Positions 23,601 through 38,600 of a DNA stretch of 64,000 nucleotides are shown here, one piece after another. The notes under the pieces are model-generated. The model was not told the origin of the DNA and made no database searches. It saw only the letters and a program-made list of their open reading frames with translations. Both the position numbers and the translations under genes were made by a program. The stretch comes from Elgaria multicarinata webbii (taxonomy: Eukaryota; Chordata; Lepidosauria; Squamata; Anguidae), in assembly GCF_023053635.1 (NCBI RefSeq), contig NC_086173.1, forward strand, positions 142,633,197-142,697,196, in the 5' to 3' direction. How positions within the stretch are numbered: position 1 is the stretch's first letter; each line of letters begins with the position of its first letter.

Positions 23601-26600
23601 CCTTGCTCGGCTTCGTCCATTTTCCTCTGCTGCCCCTCATGCCTGGAATGCTCTTCCAGAACACCTGAGAACTACCAACTCAATCACAGCTTTTAAAACA
23701 CAGCTAAAAACTTTTCTTTTCCCTATAGCTTTTAAACTTTGAGTTTGTTCTGACTCTATACTGTCAGCTTCACCCTTCCCGGTGCCTGTTTACACTTCCC
23801 TGTGCCTGTTTGCATTCTCTTTCCCTTCTTATTGTTTACTACAACTTTATTAGATTGTAAGCCTTTGCGGCAGGGTCTTGCTATTTACTGTGTTATCTGT
23901 ACAGCACCATGTACATCGATGGTGCTATATAAATAAATAATAATAATAATAATAATAAAAGCCCAAACTTTAAAGAAGCAGAAGCTAGTAGTTAGGCTGG
24001 ATGGAGCCATTTTCATGAGATGAAAAACTGACATGAATGCCCATGTTTATTGGTAGGAAATGCAATGAGTGTGAGTGTGGCAGAGCCATTAATTCTATGG
24101 TTCAAAGTATAGGCTTAATGTATTTGTGATGAGACATAATTGTAAGTTATTTTTTAAATGAGAAAGAAATTAAATGTTTTATTTATGATTTATATTTTTA
24201 AAAAAGTCATTAATTTTTTTTTTAACAAATCCAGTGTAGTTTTTTTATGCACCCTGGTTCAAATGGGATTCTGGGTAGAACTTTTATGCCTTGGCTTAGT
24301 CAGTGTTCATCCTTGTGGCTTCTAATTTCTTCCCCTGGTAATCTTCTACCCCATTATATCCTTTCAGCAAACAGCTTTTGCAAACCTTTGTTTTCCTAGC
24401 CTCATACCATCTCTGCCTTTGCTAAAATATTACTCCTACCCCCCTGTATAAAATGTAGTTTTGCAATCAGTATAAATTCTGGTAAACTGATATAGTTGTT
24501 TCTTCACAAACCCTTCTCTTTGCTCTTTTTTAGTTGATTTTGGGAACTTTGCAAAGCAACCCAAGGATGAGGCTGCCTCTGGGGATGGATGGGGCATTCC
24601 TCCGTGTTTCTCATGGAAGCAGCTTGCTGCTCCCTTGTTGATCATGTTCCATGGAGACAGGGCCTTCTAATAGGGACATGAGGGAAATTTATAGGGGGCA
24701 GGTAGCTTGCAGGTTTGAAGTTACCCATTTCTTATATAGGCAATAATGACCATATTTGTTCAAGAAGTTAAGGCCAGAGTAAGTAAGGTAAAGTCTTTTA
24801 CTCTGCCAATTTGTGTAAGCAAAATCTAGCTTTTATTGGGTTGCTGAAGAATGTTCTGTGTAGCAGAAAAGCATTAGTAATTCTTAGTTGCACCATAGTT
24901 GGCATCTCCCCCCCCCCCCCCCGGTACATACATTCAGCTCTAGAAATCATTGCAAAAAAAGGAAGCCCGAGATGCTGTGCTAATAACTGAAGCTTAAAAT
25001 AGATCTTCAGTGAGTAGACAGAGGCAAGGAACCTTTATGTTCCAATTTCGCAATTAGATATTGTGTTGTCTTTTTTGAGAAGTAATAATCATAGATTTCA
25101 AAAGAAGCGGATCAGAGCTCCTGAAACCCTATCATTACTATGACAAGTGGTTTGTTTAGAGGTAGGCACTCTTGCCTCCTTCCGTACTAATGACTAATTG
25201 CTCCCTGGGGGGGGAAAAAACCACATTTCTATATACACACTGAACTGAAAAGAACAATCTCCTGTAAGTATTTGGCTAATACTGCTTGGGCAGTAGACTT
25301 AATCAATAAGCTTGCAGGCTTGCTGATGCCAGTATTTGTCACTTGTTCTAAGCCATCTGGCATAATTATGATACACAGTTATGGCCTACCATGAACTTTA
25401 AAGCCACCAGCAGTGCAGAACAGATTTGTTTCATCTCTTGTAATGGTTTTATCGATACTTGAAACCTGACCTAATAGTCACTAGGCTAAAATCAAGACTT
25501 TTCTCTTCTCCCAGGCATATAACAGCATATGTTGAGTTTTTTTAACTGGCCCCGGAATAGTTGTTTTAACTGGATATTGTCTGTTTTTATGCTGTTTATG
25601 GTTTTCAAATTTTGTATACTTGTTTTCAATGTTCAGTGTTTTAATCTTTGTAAACCACTCAGAGAGCTTCAGCTATGGGGCGTTATATAAATGTAATAAA
25701 TAATATTAATAGTAATAATCCAAATGAAATGGTGGACTCATTAAACTCTGAGAAGCTTATTGAGACATAATTGAGATGTGTGATCGTGTTCTATTTGTGC
25801 ACATTAAATGTTAGGTGTTTCTATAAAGTACAGTGGAACCTTGAGTTTTCTGAAGGTGTCTTAATAAATGCATGGGACTTTCCCCCTTAAAGGTCATGGC
25901 TTAATTATCTCATTTGTTACCTACTCTTCAGCAGTTACCTCTGTTTTCAGAGTTCCTCTTCCCAATTTTGGGGCTTGAAAGACACCCTTTTCAAAGTAGT
26001 TGGTATTGTTCTTGTCAAAGATGATTTAAAGCATGTGCAAATCTTCTCTATTCTTGCCAGTTATGAAAAGACAAGGATAAACTTCAGGGGAAAGCAAAGT
26101 TGGAGGAAATTCACTGTGAGGAAATTAAGCAAGTCTTACTTAGATAATTTTTTTTAGTATGCTGTCTTGCTTTTCTACAGCCCACAGAGGGTTGCTTGCA
26201 AAGTTGTATGAAAATGAGCTTCTGTTTTTAGCCAGGCTCACTTCCTGTTCAGTCAAATTCTATTCTGGATATCATTGTATGAGCAGCCTACAGTGAGCCC
26301 AGAGAGCCTTCTAATTACAAATGTGTCATGCTTCGGGATTCCTATTATGTCACCTTAGACGTCTTGAGTAATTAATCTTAGCAGTGCTTAAACTGTACTG
26401 TGATTATGGCCACTAAAACAGCTTTGATGACCTTGAGCTCATTCTTTTGTATATGTCGTTTTGTTGGATTGGTTCTTTTGGAGACTTGGTTTGGCTGGCT
26501 GCTTTATTAAGAGTCATGAAAAACTAGACCTTGGAAATAGAATAATAACCAAACATGTAGTATTTCAAGAATTCAGTTTTCTATATTATAGTAGTACAGC

Positions 26601-29600
26601 AAACTTGGAAGGTAGGTCCGCATTACTATCCCTACATTGTATTTGGGAGTGGGTAGGCCTTCAAGTCTGAGAGGTTAGTGACTTGCTTAAGGCACCCAAC
26701 ATGCCAAAGGTGATATTTCAACTTTCTGTTGTAATCACTGCACTATACAGCCTCTTGTAAGGTGTAGCAAAGCTGACTCCAGTGCTACTCTATAATCTCA
26801 AATTGCCATTTTGGGGGTAAGAACAGTTCAACCTCCCCACCTGCAACATAAGGCTGGCATCACCTAGCAGTAAGGTATGGATCACATATATGCAGCTCAA
26901 GTAATATAAACTTGAGGGGTGAGGGATTCATGAAATAATAGTAATTTAATTGTTTCATACCTGCCTTTCCCTTTGGTAAAGGGAACAACATTCGTACAAT
27001 ACAATATAAATCAAATACATACAATTAATTTAAAAAGCCTATAAAACCAATACAATATCAAAAACAATCAAGACATCTTAAAATTCTTGGTTTAAAATTC
27101 ATCTGGATAGGCCTGCCAGAAGAGGCTAGTCTTTATAGCTGTCTTAAACTCAGAGAGAGAGTTAAGTTGACGAATCTACTCCAGCAGGCCATTCCACACT
27201 CTGGGAATGACAGAAGATGGGGGCAACAGAAGAAAAGGTCATCTGGGTAACAGTTGTCAGCCTAGTTTTGGCTGACTGAAGTAAATTCTCCCCAGAGGAC
27301 CTGAGTATGTGGGGCGGATTGTACGAGAGAAGGCGATCCCACACAAAACTTGGACCCAAACCATGTAGGGCTTTAAAGGTAATGACCAACACTTTGTACT
27401 TCGCCTGGAAACTAATTGGTAGCCAGTGGAATGATTTTAAGGTTGGAGTAATATGTTGACCCCTAGATGTACCGGTGACCAACCTGGGTGCCATATTTTG
27501 AACTAATTGAAGTTTCTGAACTAGGTACAATGGTAGCTATTATTTATTTATTTATTACATTTATATACCACCCCACAGCCGAAGCTCTCTGGGCGGTTCA
27601 CAAAAGTTAAAACAGTAAACATTAAAAAGTATACAAAATTTAAAAACCATCAGAAACATAGAAACAACCGTGTAAAAACATCAGTACCCTATTTATTTAC
27701 AGAAGTCGAGCCTCGAGATTACCAGCATGTGCACTGCTGTCTTTAGGTCTTCCAGCTCTAGGAAGGGGTGCAGCTGACACAACAGCCGAAGCTGATAGTA
27801 GGCACTCCTGGCCGTCGCATCTATCTGGGCTGTCATTTGGAGCACTGGATCCAGGAGCACCCCAAGCTGCAAACACAGTCTTTCAGGGGGAGTGTAGCCC
27901 CATCCAGAACTGGTTGATACACCTCCAAACCCAGGTCAGGACCCTTGATTGCAAGCATCTCTGTCTTGCTAGGCATTCAGCTTTAGTTTATTTTTCCTCA
28001 TTCAGGCCATTACCATCTCCAAGCATTCATTCAGAGGAGACACACTATCCTTAGCTGATGCTGTTATCAAAGGCATAGAGAAATATGTTTGGGTGTCATC
28101 AGCATACTGATAGCACCCTGCCCCATGCCTTCAGATGATCTCTCCCAGTGGTTTCATGAAGATGTTAAACAGCGTTGGGGATAAGATGACGCCTTGTGGT
28201 ACGCCATACAACAATTCCTTTTTTGAGGAGCAACTATCCCCAAGCATCATCATCTGAAACCTACCCAAGAGGTAGGATCGGAACTACTGGAGCACAGTGT
28301 CCCCAATTCTCAGTCTCTCAGGAGTTCCAGAAGAATACCATAGTTGATGATATTGAAAGCCACTGAGAGGTCCAAAAGTACCAGCAGGATGTGTGCTAGG
28401 AAAACTAAAGCCTAGAGAGAGCTGGCCATTGTGAGGAATTCCTAAAACAACAAAAAGGGTTTTTCGCTATGTTAAGGTCAAGAAAATTATCAAGAAAGGG
28501 GTAGGACTGCTATTACAGAGGGTAGTGACTGGTGAGGTGCTGGGAGACTGGAAATGGGAAAATGTTGTCCCCATCTTCAAAAAGAGAGAAGGGGATGCAT
28601 TCAGGAAACTACAGACAGATCAGCCTGACTTCAATACTGGGCAAAATGTTAAAACAAAGCAGTCAGTTGAAGACTAGAAAATAATGCATTGATTACTATG
28701 AGCCAACATGGGTTTTCAGGAATAAGTCATGCCAGATCAACCCTATCTCTCTTTTTGATAGTCACTGGTCTGGTCTTTTGCCTGCTCTGTGTGTGTGTGT
28801 GAAAGAGAGAACATTGTGGCACAATGTGCATGAAATAGTCTCGTTTCTGCTTTTTCTTTAAAGCTGAGCAATTTTATTTTGCTAAACATTAATTAGAAAT
28901 TGATGAAGCCCATGTGGGCTAGATAAACTTGTTTCAGGGTTGGGATCTAATTGGCCTTCCCTAAACTAAACAGTTATTATTCCAGTGAAGTTTGAAAGGT
29001 TTCCGGGTTCTTTTTTTAAGCCTCAGGCTTGGCATTTGGCATGCTGTATCAGCTTGCATGAAGTAAACGTAAATATCTTGCATGGCAAAACATCAGAATG
29101 TCTGGCCTAGTTCTTTGGCAAGCCTGACTATATTACTGCCAGGGAGACCTAAGCCTCTTCACAGGGAATACAACATATTACACAAACTTGTATATCTACA
29201 TTTGAAGAAAAGTCACTTTGATATTCTTCACTGCTGCTTCTTGGACTGGGGAAATGAGCTACAAGTGTAGAGGCTATTTAAAATAGTTTGTGCTTCATGG
29301 ATTATGGATTTTAAGAAAGCTAAAATTTGCATCTTGCATTGATCTTTGTGGGATATTTCAGGAGTGAGGGGAAGCACCACAAAATTATCTAGATTTGTCA
29401 GCATACCTGAGAGTTTACCTTATTATTTCTGTAGCTAGCCTAGAAAATGAGTAGTGTGGCCGTGCAAAGCATTTAAAGGTCACAGCATGCAAGACTAGCA
29501 GCCTGTTAACCAAAACAGAAAAGGACCATTCTGTATACTGGGTGTTTAAGTTGATCCCTGCTCTGCTTGAGCCAGTCCTTTGATCTTCATATCTTCAACA

Positions 29601-32600
29601 AGTTAAATGTCAGATCAGTAGGTATGTAGTTGTTCTGTGATACTCATGGTTGACTACTATTTCTGAAACATTGATTTAATCTTTCAGAAATAAGGTATGT
29701 ACTTGGAAATCAAGAAATTGGAAGAAGAAATACCAAATGACTCTTCTTGCCATTTGTCAGTATCTTTGTTCTTGAAAACTAGCAACCTTAAAAATGCTCA
29801 TTAAGAGTGTGAGCTGTGAATCAGAAGGTCCTGTTTAAAGTCATGCCTCGAGCTATCTCTGAGGAGTTACGCTTTTGAACTCATTTTGCCCTAATTTTTA
29901 TCTGTGTTTATGTGAACGTCAGGTTAACTTAGAGTTGTCTCTCTGGCTGCTTCTTGCAGATATTATCATAGAAAACACTTCATAATACTAACAGCCTGGT
30001 CCTATGCGTGTTTTCATAGTTGAACTGGTTTAGATCCAAAGAAATGATTCCTTCTGCAGCCTCTCAAGCTCCTGAACAGATGGGAGACCCTCAAATGGTA
30101 TGCTATTCAGGGGCCTGCTGCTGCTGAGGAAAAGGGAAGAATTGGTGGAAACTGGCAGCTCCCACCCATTTCTGCGATACGTTGGATCCCAAGCAAATGT
30201 GCATAGAACTGCAAATTGCAATCAAAATATAATTATTATAGATAGCTGATATGGTGGCAAAAGACTTCAACTATGTGTAGAAGACTGTGCTTTGTACCTG
30301 TAGTTCCAGATTGAAATTTCAAGTGAGCGTTAGGCAAGCCTCTCCCCCCCCCCCCTGCAATATACTGACAACTTGCAGGGCTGTTGTAAGGATCTCTGAA
30401 ATGTGTTTAGAGTGCATTTCAAGCACTTCATAAATGCTAAATGTTATGCCATGATAAAATGCATTCAAGTCTAAATATGTCTCATATGACCTGAGCTAGA
30501 AGAAGGTTAACTCTATATTTCTGGAATTCTTACTCAAAACCTAATAAAGAAAATAAGAATGAAATATTTACCCCACTGGGACTTGCTTTGGGGCTCTCTC
30601 CCAATTTGAGCCCTACTTAATTGCACTACTCAAAAGACTTCAACTATGTATAGGAGACCAGTTGGGTTAAGGCTAGTGCACACAGATTAAATGTGATTAG
30701 CAAATTCCAAGATTTAACCCAATATCCTCTTTCAGTCAACGGTCTTAATTTGGTCCACAGTGCTTCTTAGGGCATGTTGCACTTACCAATCCTGAGCTGC
30801 ATTCTTCTTTATGAATGTCTCTGATCTAGTAGCATGGTGAACATGTGCACACATGAGACCAAACTGACACAGTGCATGTTATAATCCTCTGGTGTGGAAA
30901 TAATTGTCATGTTAACACTCATCTTCTCCACTCTAACCAAGCTGATGTGCTCAGACTTGAGGTGGAACCCTCTGGGCATGAGAACCTTGTATGGGGCATA
31001 GTGCATCCCGAGGCTCTGCAAGTGATACTGATGCTTTGGGAAGACCGATAGTAGCTAAGGGATAGTCCATCCTGAAAGTTCATACTTAGGGTTTGAGAGA
31101 GGGTGTAAGCCAGCCTTTCCCCAACCTTGTGCCCTCCAGATAATTTGGATTACAACTCCCACCACCTCTGACTATTGTCCGTGCTGACTGGTGCTGCTGA
31201 GAGTTGTAATCCAAAACATCTGGAAGGCATGAGGTTGGGGAAGGCTGGTGTAAGCAGTCACTGGAAGAAGGAGCAGCTCAATTCTTGTCCTTTGGAGCAA
31301 AACAGCCAGTTGTGGTGTACCCCCTTTCTTTGTCCCCAGACAGAGCAGAGAATGAAAGCAAGGCAGGGCACATGCCGACCAAACTGATTGCCTCTGTTGA
31401 GGCAAACAGAGTAGAATCATAGAATAGCAGAGTTAGAAGGGGCCTACAAGGCCATCGAGTCCAACCCCCTGCTCAATGCAGGAATCCACCCTAAAGCATA
31501 CCTGACAGGTGGCTGTCCAGCTGCCTTTTGAATGCCTCTAGTGTGGGAGAGCCCACAACCTCCCTAGGTAACTGGTTCCAGTAAATTTAGAGGTTGAGCT
31601 AATTCAAAAACTTTGTGTAATGTGGTGCTGGAGAGTAGTTCATAATTACTTAGCTGTGCAGGAAAAGACCTATGGCTGCCACCAAAGGAATAAATTGTTT
31701 GAAGTGTTTTCTGAGTAGGCTTCTGTAAACGGTGGTGGTGGTGGTAGAAGAAGAACATCTTGCATTCAGCACAAAAGTGAACTGCAAGGTTTCACAAAAT
31801 TCTGAGGCATCCAAAACAATATTAGATTGCCCTGCTTACCAGGCCTGGAAGCAAAGGGCTAAAAATGAATAAAGGCGTAGAGATGTGAAGGCCCAGAAAT
31901 AAACTGTTTTATTCCCCGGGACCTTTTCGTTTTTGTGTTTTTTTCTGAAAAATTGGAACAGTTGTATTATGAAATATTTCTTTTAGAATTTAAAATAAAG
32001 TATTTATATATTAACTCCCCCCCTCCCAAGATTTTTTAAAAACTATGTAATAAGAACACTTTTATAGAAAGAGATGTAAAATTTCTGGAAATAATAAAGT
32101 AATTGGGGGAAATGTTTTTTTTTTATTATTATTCTCTCTGTAAGATTCCCAGCATAGCTAGTTTTTTCCTTATTAAAATTATTGTTCTGAAGTATGTTTT
32201 ACTGATAGACATTTATGCTCAGTTCCCAACATGTGAGTCAGAGTTACCATTGTGCATTCTTGACAGTTTGGATTTTGTTCTATAGAGTCTTGTGCTTCTG
32301 ATACTGTAGCAGTCATGTGATGTAGCTCTACTCTATTCAGACAATAATCACAATTTTTCTAAATGTGTTTATTTTTTAAAAATTAAAAATATAATGATAA
32401 TTTTATGCGCAAACTTAAGTTATACAGGAAATAACTTTAGGAACAGAAAGGCTGCTTTATATTCCTAACGGAGCCCCCCCCCCCAAGATGGTGCTATTAG
32501 ATGTTTTGGACTACAGCGCCTAGTATTCCTGACTGTTGGCCATGTGCTGCTTGAGGCTGATGGAAGCTGAAGTCCAAAGTATATGGAAGGCACCGAAAGC

Positions 32601-35600
32601 TGCCTTAAAACAACAAAGTGAATTTAGATCTGTAAGGAGTGCTAAAAAAAAAGTATTGCTTATTTTTCCACAAATTTCTGTTTCTCCCCAACCCCCAGAA
32701 AAAAAGACATTTCCCCCGTGGCCCCAAAATTTCCAGAATTTTTTACATCTCTAAATGTGAGTAACAACCAGCACTTGCCTAGTTGCTTGGCTACAGCTCA
32801 TCTTTATGACCCCATTTCCATTTTTTTAAAAAAATGCTAATTTCACCAGACTAATAAGGACAACAACTTGCCAGTTAACCTCAGTCTTGCATTGTGATTT
32901 GCTGTAAACTGTTGTCCATCAAGTTTTTCTTTTGTATCATATTAGTGCTCTTACAACTGAGTTAATTTGAGTTGTTCATTGTTCTAAACAGGAAGGAACA
33001 ACAGCTCAGAGTTGTGCAAGTGCAATTTGTTGAGGTGCTTTTCTGTAAAACTTTGCATTGTAGGGGACTGAGGAGCTAAGAGAAACCACAGTGACTTTGA
33101 TTCTCTTAGGATTCTCTTCCTGTTTCAATGCATCAGGAAGAACTGGAAGAAGTATAACCTCTCTGATGCATAGTAATATGGCAATCCAACCCCCTCACCA
33201 AACACCCAGAAGCTCCGTTTTTCCTTCAGAAGTTTATTGAAGAAGCCATACTGAGTCTAATGAATGCTTGCTGTGTGCTGTACTCCAGCTGGGCCTGACA
33301 GGGGGAATGGAGATATCAAGTGTTGGGATGAAGGTCACACAGCAGCCCATCTGGCGTTAGAGCAAAGGGTGATTCTGACGCTTAGTACTTTCCTGCTAAT
33401 CAATTTTGCAGGCATCTGTCTCCTAAAGGAGCTGATGCTCAACCCTATGCTGCCCTTGCAATCTCCACTTTGTGATATGAAAGCCCTTGTATGAGTCCAG
33501 TTGAGTTTTAAATGTCCAAACTACTCTTTGTGGAGTACTTAATGCTCCTTTAGCTGTCATCACTTGGATCAGTAGAGTGTTGGACAGAGCTGTTAAGCTT
33601 CTCTGTGCCAAACAAGGAAACTTAAATTCTGTGCACAGAATAAATTATGCAAATGGCCTACATTTGCATTCTTCTACTTGCGTAATTCTTTTTTTTTAAC
33701 AATGTTTAGGTTTCCCAAAAGATCTGGAAGGCTTTTGGGGTGTGTGTGTGTGTTGGAGAGTAGGATAGGTGAAGGCAGGAAATGCAGTAGCAGACATTCA
33801 AGAAGTACAGGGAGGGAGTGGTGCAGAATTCCCTGGCAAAATTACCCTGAACTGCCTGGCAGTTCATCAGGCCTTAACCTGAAGCTGTAAAGACAAGATG
33901 CTTGTTTGAAAAGAGCTGAGATTCTTGGATTGCCAATTAATCGATATAAGGGCAACGTGTATTTGTAAAACACATTCCTCCATTGTTTGGCTCTATATTG
34001 AGGAACGTGAACTGGATCTTTCTTTAAACCAACCAATAAAAGGTCAGTTGCTTTGTGACTCTTTCCATCTTAATAATTGCGGTGTGATGTCTTCCTGTAT
34101 GTTTACTTCTTGCGTTTAGATTCAGGAATTGAGCACAGAATCTGAAACCTTGAGGGTTTTTCATTTTGTCTTCCCCTCCCTCCAAATGTAATTTTAATAG
34201 TTATAGAGAACATCAAGCAAGTGGCAGTTTTGTTGGGTGTCCAAGTTATAGCACAGTCAGTCTTTTCTAGTGATCCGGGCAGGGAACTTCTCCCGTGTCA
34301 CATTTGACCCTGTTCTCAATTGCCAGCTGCCAGCTTTCAAAATGGATCCAAATTTTAAAACTTGCATGCAGCATAGTTTTATATAAAGTTTTAGTTAGAG
34401 CCTCGTGTGGTGCAGAGTGGTAAGCGGCAGTTACTGCAGCCGAAACTCTCCCCACGGCCTGAGTTCGATCCCAGCAGAAGCTGGTTCTCAGGCAACGCGC
34501 TCAGGTCGACTCAGCCTTCGATCCTTCCAAGGTCGATAAAATGAGTACCCAGCTAGCCTGGGGGAAAGGCAACTGTGACTGGGGAAGGCAATGGCAAACC
34601 ACCCCACTACAAAGTCTGCCAAGAAAACGTCAGCGAAAGCAGGCGTCCCTCTAGGAGTCAGCAATGACTCAAGTGCTTGCACGAGAGGTTCCTTTCGTTC
34701 TTTAGTTTAGTTACCTTGGCTGTATCCCATGATAATCAGTAAATAGGACTAGTATATATGAAACTCTCAGATAGTATATGTTAAAATTACTCTAAATTTT
34801 AGAGTATTGGTGGTGTATGTGGCTATTCCCACAACAGCTCTTTCAGGTAGGTTGGACTTGAGAAAACAGTTTACTCAAAGCCCCCTTGGTGAGCTTCCTG
34901 GCTGAGGATTTGAACTCAGGTCTCTGTAGTGCAAGTTCAATATTACTATGCAGTACATCACATGGATTCTTTTAATATGTTGTAAATTGCTCTGGCGGTA
35001 TGGCAACAATAAGTAATTAGACTATGCTGCTGTTTGGCTCATCTGCATGAACTTGGTTGCTTTGCAGTCCCCACCTTTCAATAGGTTATACTTAAAAGGA
35101 ACCGAGATGTCCTCAAGCCCCCTTTGACTATAGCATGACCTTTTCTGAATGAGATCTTTGGTTTCCACATAGTGATGTATTTAGGAGACTGGAGCAGAAT
35201 GTATGCATTAATGCTTCTCTTGTCAGCCTTGACACTCAAGTAGAAAGCTAAGTAGCCTGGTGGATAACGGGGAAATGATCGACATGGAGAGAGCTTTGTC
35301 TTAACCTAAGGATTTCATTAGCATCATAAAAGTACAAATTGACCTTGTTCTGTAGGGGGGTAGATATATACTTGCAGTGCCTGAACGTTTTAGGAATATT
35401 AACTTCATCAATCTATTTTTTCTTTCTTTCCTCTTTAGGTATCACATGCCGTTGCGAAGCTTGTCTTAGTTAGCTTTCATTGGCAAATCTCGGAAATTTT
35501 GGAAAGGTAAGTGTATGTACAATTTATACATATATGCAGCTTGTCTCAAAGTACACCCACACCCACACACACCCCACTTGCTTCATTCTTCTTTGTCAAA

Positions 35601-38600
35601 AACAAATACAAAGGGGCATTTCTCTTGTTTGCAACTTGCAAAGGTATCTAAAACAACAGTATATGCTTTCCTCATAGGAGTGTGGGTAAGCTCATGCTGC
35701 CCTTACTTCAGTCTTGTAAATAACCCTTTGCCTGGACACTTATGGCGAGTGAGAATTGCCTCCAAGTGATCAGACTGGGAAGCTTTACAAAACAATGGGT
35801 CTTTTTTAGGCCTCAAATTATATGTGTGTGAAACATGTGTTTGTAGGGAGGCTAGTGTAACGTTTTTGCAAGTAGTAACTTTTGTGGACTTATTTGTGTG
35901 GCTGCCCTAGTGTGGTCTTCTTCTTCTTCTTCTTCTTCTTCTTCTTCTTCTTCTTCTTCTTCTTCTTCTTCTTCTTGTGTGATGCTACGTGGGGGGAAAT
36001 GAATGGCAATGGTGACACTGTTTTGGGCAGTTTCTGTGTATGTGGGCCTTATATTGTACAATATTGGTGGTTATTTTTTACTATCCCCAGGAGTATCTTT
36101 TTTCCCCTCTCTTGGGAGGCCATTATATTTCTAAGGTTGCAATCCTATGCACACTTGGTATTGCATACTGAGACTTTACTTTTTGTGTGTGAACCGCCCA
36201 GAGAGCTTCAGCTATTGGGTGGTATAGAAATACAATAAATAAGTCAAGTGCTGGGTAGGCTTGTAGGGCTGCTTTGAGAATTTGAAAAGCAATAACAGTC
36301 CATGGTTTATGAGGAATATGCTTCAGCAGCAGGCATTTGTTCGAGAAAGAATATTTCCCCACGATGAATTTAATTTATAAGTTGGGTATGATAATGAACT
36401 CCTTTGCTTGGCGGTTGTGAAGATGAATTAGTTCATGACTCATGTTCAGCAAATACATTTCCCACGAAAATCTGCAGCTGCATTTTGATCATGTCAGTTC
36501 CTCAGTTATGGCTCTGTGTTAATCTAGAGTTTTAACTCTTCTTTCGGGCTTTCAGGCACAAGTCCAATTCTGTCCAGTTGCTAGTGGAAGCACGAGTTCA
36601 GCCTGCCTCATCCAAACATGTAAGTAACTAGCTGTTCTGGCCCACTTGCTACTAAAACTCCTTGTATACTCCTCTGAAGACCAGTTCTCTTGCCTCCCAG
36701 CCTTCTTTCTGCTGACTTGTAATCCAGCACCACACCTCATCAGAAAAGAAGGGGCTCTTGGGGGTTGAGTGATACCATTCAGGTATGAAGCTGATAGCCT
36801 GACCTTGTAGTCTACTTTGGATCTATGGGTTTGTGCTAAGATTTTGACTGAATATTAGCTACAGAAATCAACCCAATTGCTCTTGTCACTTGCATCCACA
36901 CTTGAATACTAATTTTATAGCAGTGGTGGCCAGAATCTTTAGCTATCATAAAGATAATATTCAACTTGCACATTAAAGGATTAGTTCTCTGGCATTGTGA
37001 TAATGATCTTTGAAAATAGTTATGCTGGGCTGTGGTTTGTTTGAGGATGACTAACCAATTTAACCACTTCTAGAAAGGGGCAGCTTTTTAACTTTCAAAC
37101 AGAAAGGGCAAGTGCATCTACAAAATAACTTCCGGTGATGGGGGAAGAACATACAGTCGTGTGAAAAAGAAAGTACACCCTCTTGGAATTGTATGATTTT
37201 ACATATCAGGACATAATAACAATCATCTGTTCCTTAGCAGGTCTAAAAATTAGGTAAATACAACCTCAGATGAACAACAACACATGACATATTACACCGT
37301 GCCATGATTTATTTAACAGAAATAAAGCCAAAATGGAGAAGCCATGTGTGAAAAAGTAAGTACACCCTTACTGCTTCCATAGGAATTAAGATGCTAAGTA
37401 GCAGTCAGGTGCTGCTGATCAAATGCCCGTGATTAATTGATCATCAGCAAGTATGACCACCACTATAAAAGCCAAAGTTTTTTCAGTTTGCTGGTCTGGA
37501 GCATCCAGGTGTGTGTTAACACAGTGCCAAGGAGGAAAGGCATCAATGATCTTAGAGAAGCAATTGCTGCTGCCCATCAATCTGGGAAGGGTTATAAGGC
37601 CATTTCCAAACAATTTAAAGTCCCTCATTCTACAGTGAGAAAGATTATTCAAAAGTGGAAAACATTCAAGACTGTTGCCGATCTTCCCAGGAGAGGACGT
37701 CCCAGCAAAATCACCCCAAGGTCAGACCGTGCAATGCTCAGAGAAATTGCAAAAAACCCAAGAGTTACATCTCAGACTCTACAGGCCTCAGTGAGCATGT
37801 TAAATGTTAAAGTTCATGACAGTACAATTAGAAAAAGACTGAACAAGTATGGTTTGTTTGGAAGCATTGCCAGGAGAAAGCCTCTTCTCGCTAAAAAGAA
37901 CGTGGCAGCACAGCTTAGGTTTGCAAAGTTGCATCTGAACAAACCACAAGACTTCTGGAACAATGTCCTTTGGACAGACGAGACCAAAGTGGAGATGTTT
38001 GGCCATAATGCACAGCGCCACATTTGGCGAAAACCAAACACAGCATATCAGCACAAACACCCCATACCAACTGTCAAGCATGGTGGTGGAGGGATGATGA
38101 TTTGGGCTTGTTTTGCAGCCACAGGACCTGGGAACCTTGCAGTCATTGAGTCGACCATGAACTCCTCTGTATACCAAAGTATTCTAGAGTCAAATGTGAG
38201 GCCATCTGTCCTACAGCTAAAGCTTGGCCGAAATTGGGTCATGCAGCAGGACAATGATCCCAAGCACACCAGCAAATCTACAACAGAATGGCTGAAAAAG
38301 AAAAGAATCAAGGTGTTGCAATGGCCCAGTCAAAGTCCAGACCTCAACCCGATTGAAATGCTGTGATGGGACCTTAAGAGAGCTGTGCATAAACAAATGC
38401 CCTCAAACCTCAATGAACTGAAGAAAAGAGTGGGCCAAAATTCCTCCACAACGATGTGAGAGACTGATAAAGTCATACAGAAAACGATTACTTCAAGTTA
38501 TTGCTGCTAAAGGTGGTTCTACAAGCTATTGAATCATAAGGTGAACTTACTTTTTCACACATGGCTTCTCCATTTTGGCTTTATTTCTATTAAATAAATC

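Noticed and set aside
35852-36061. Glutamate-rich frame on the minus strand
   Set aside because: It is the translation of the CTT microsatellite; it has no start, splice or similarity support.
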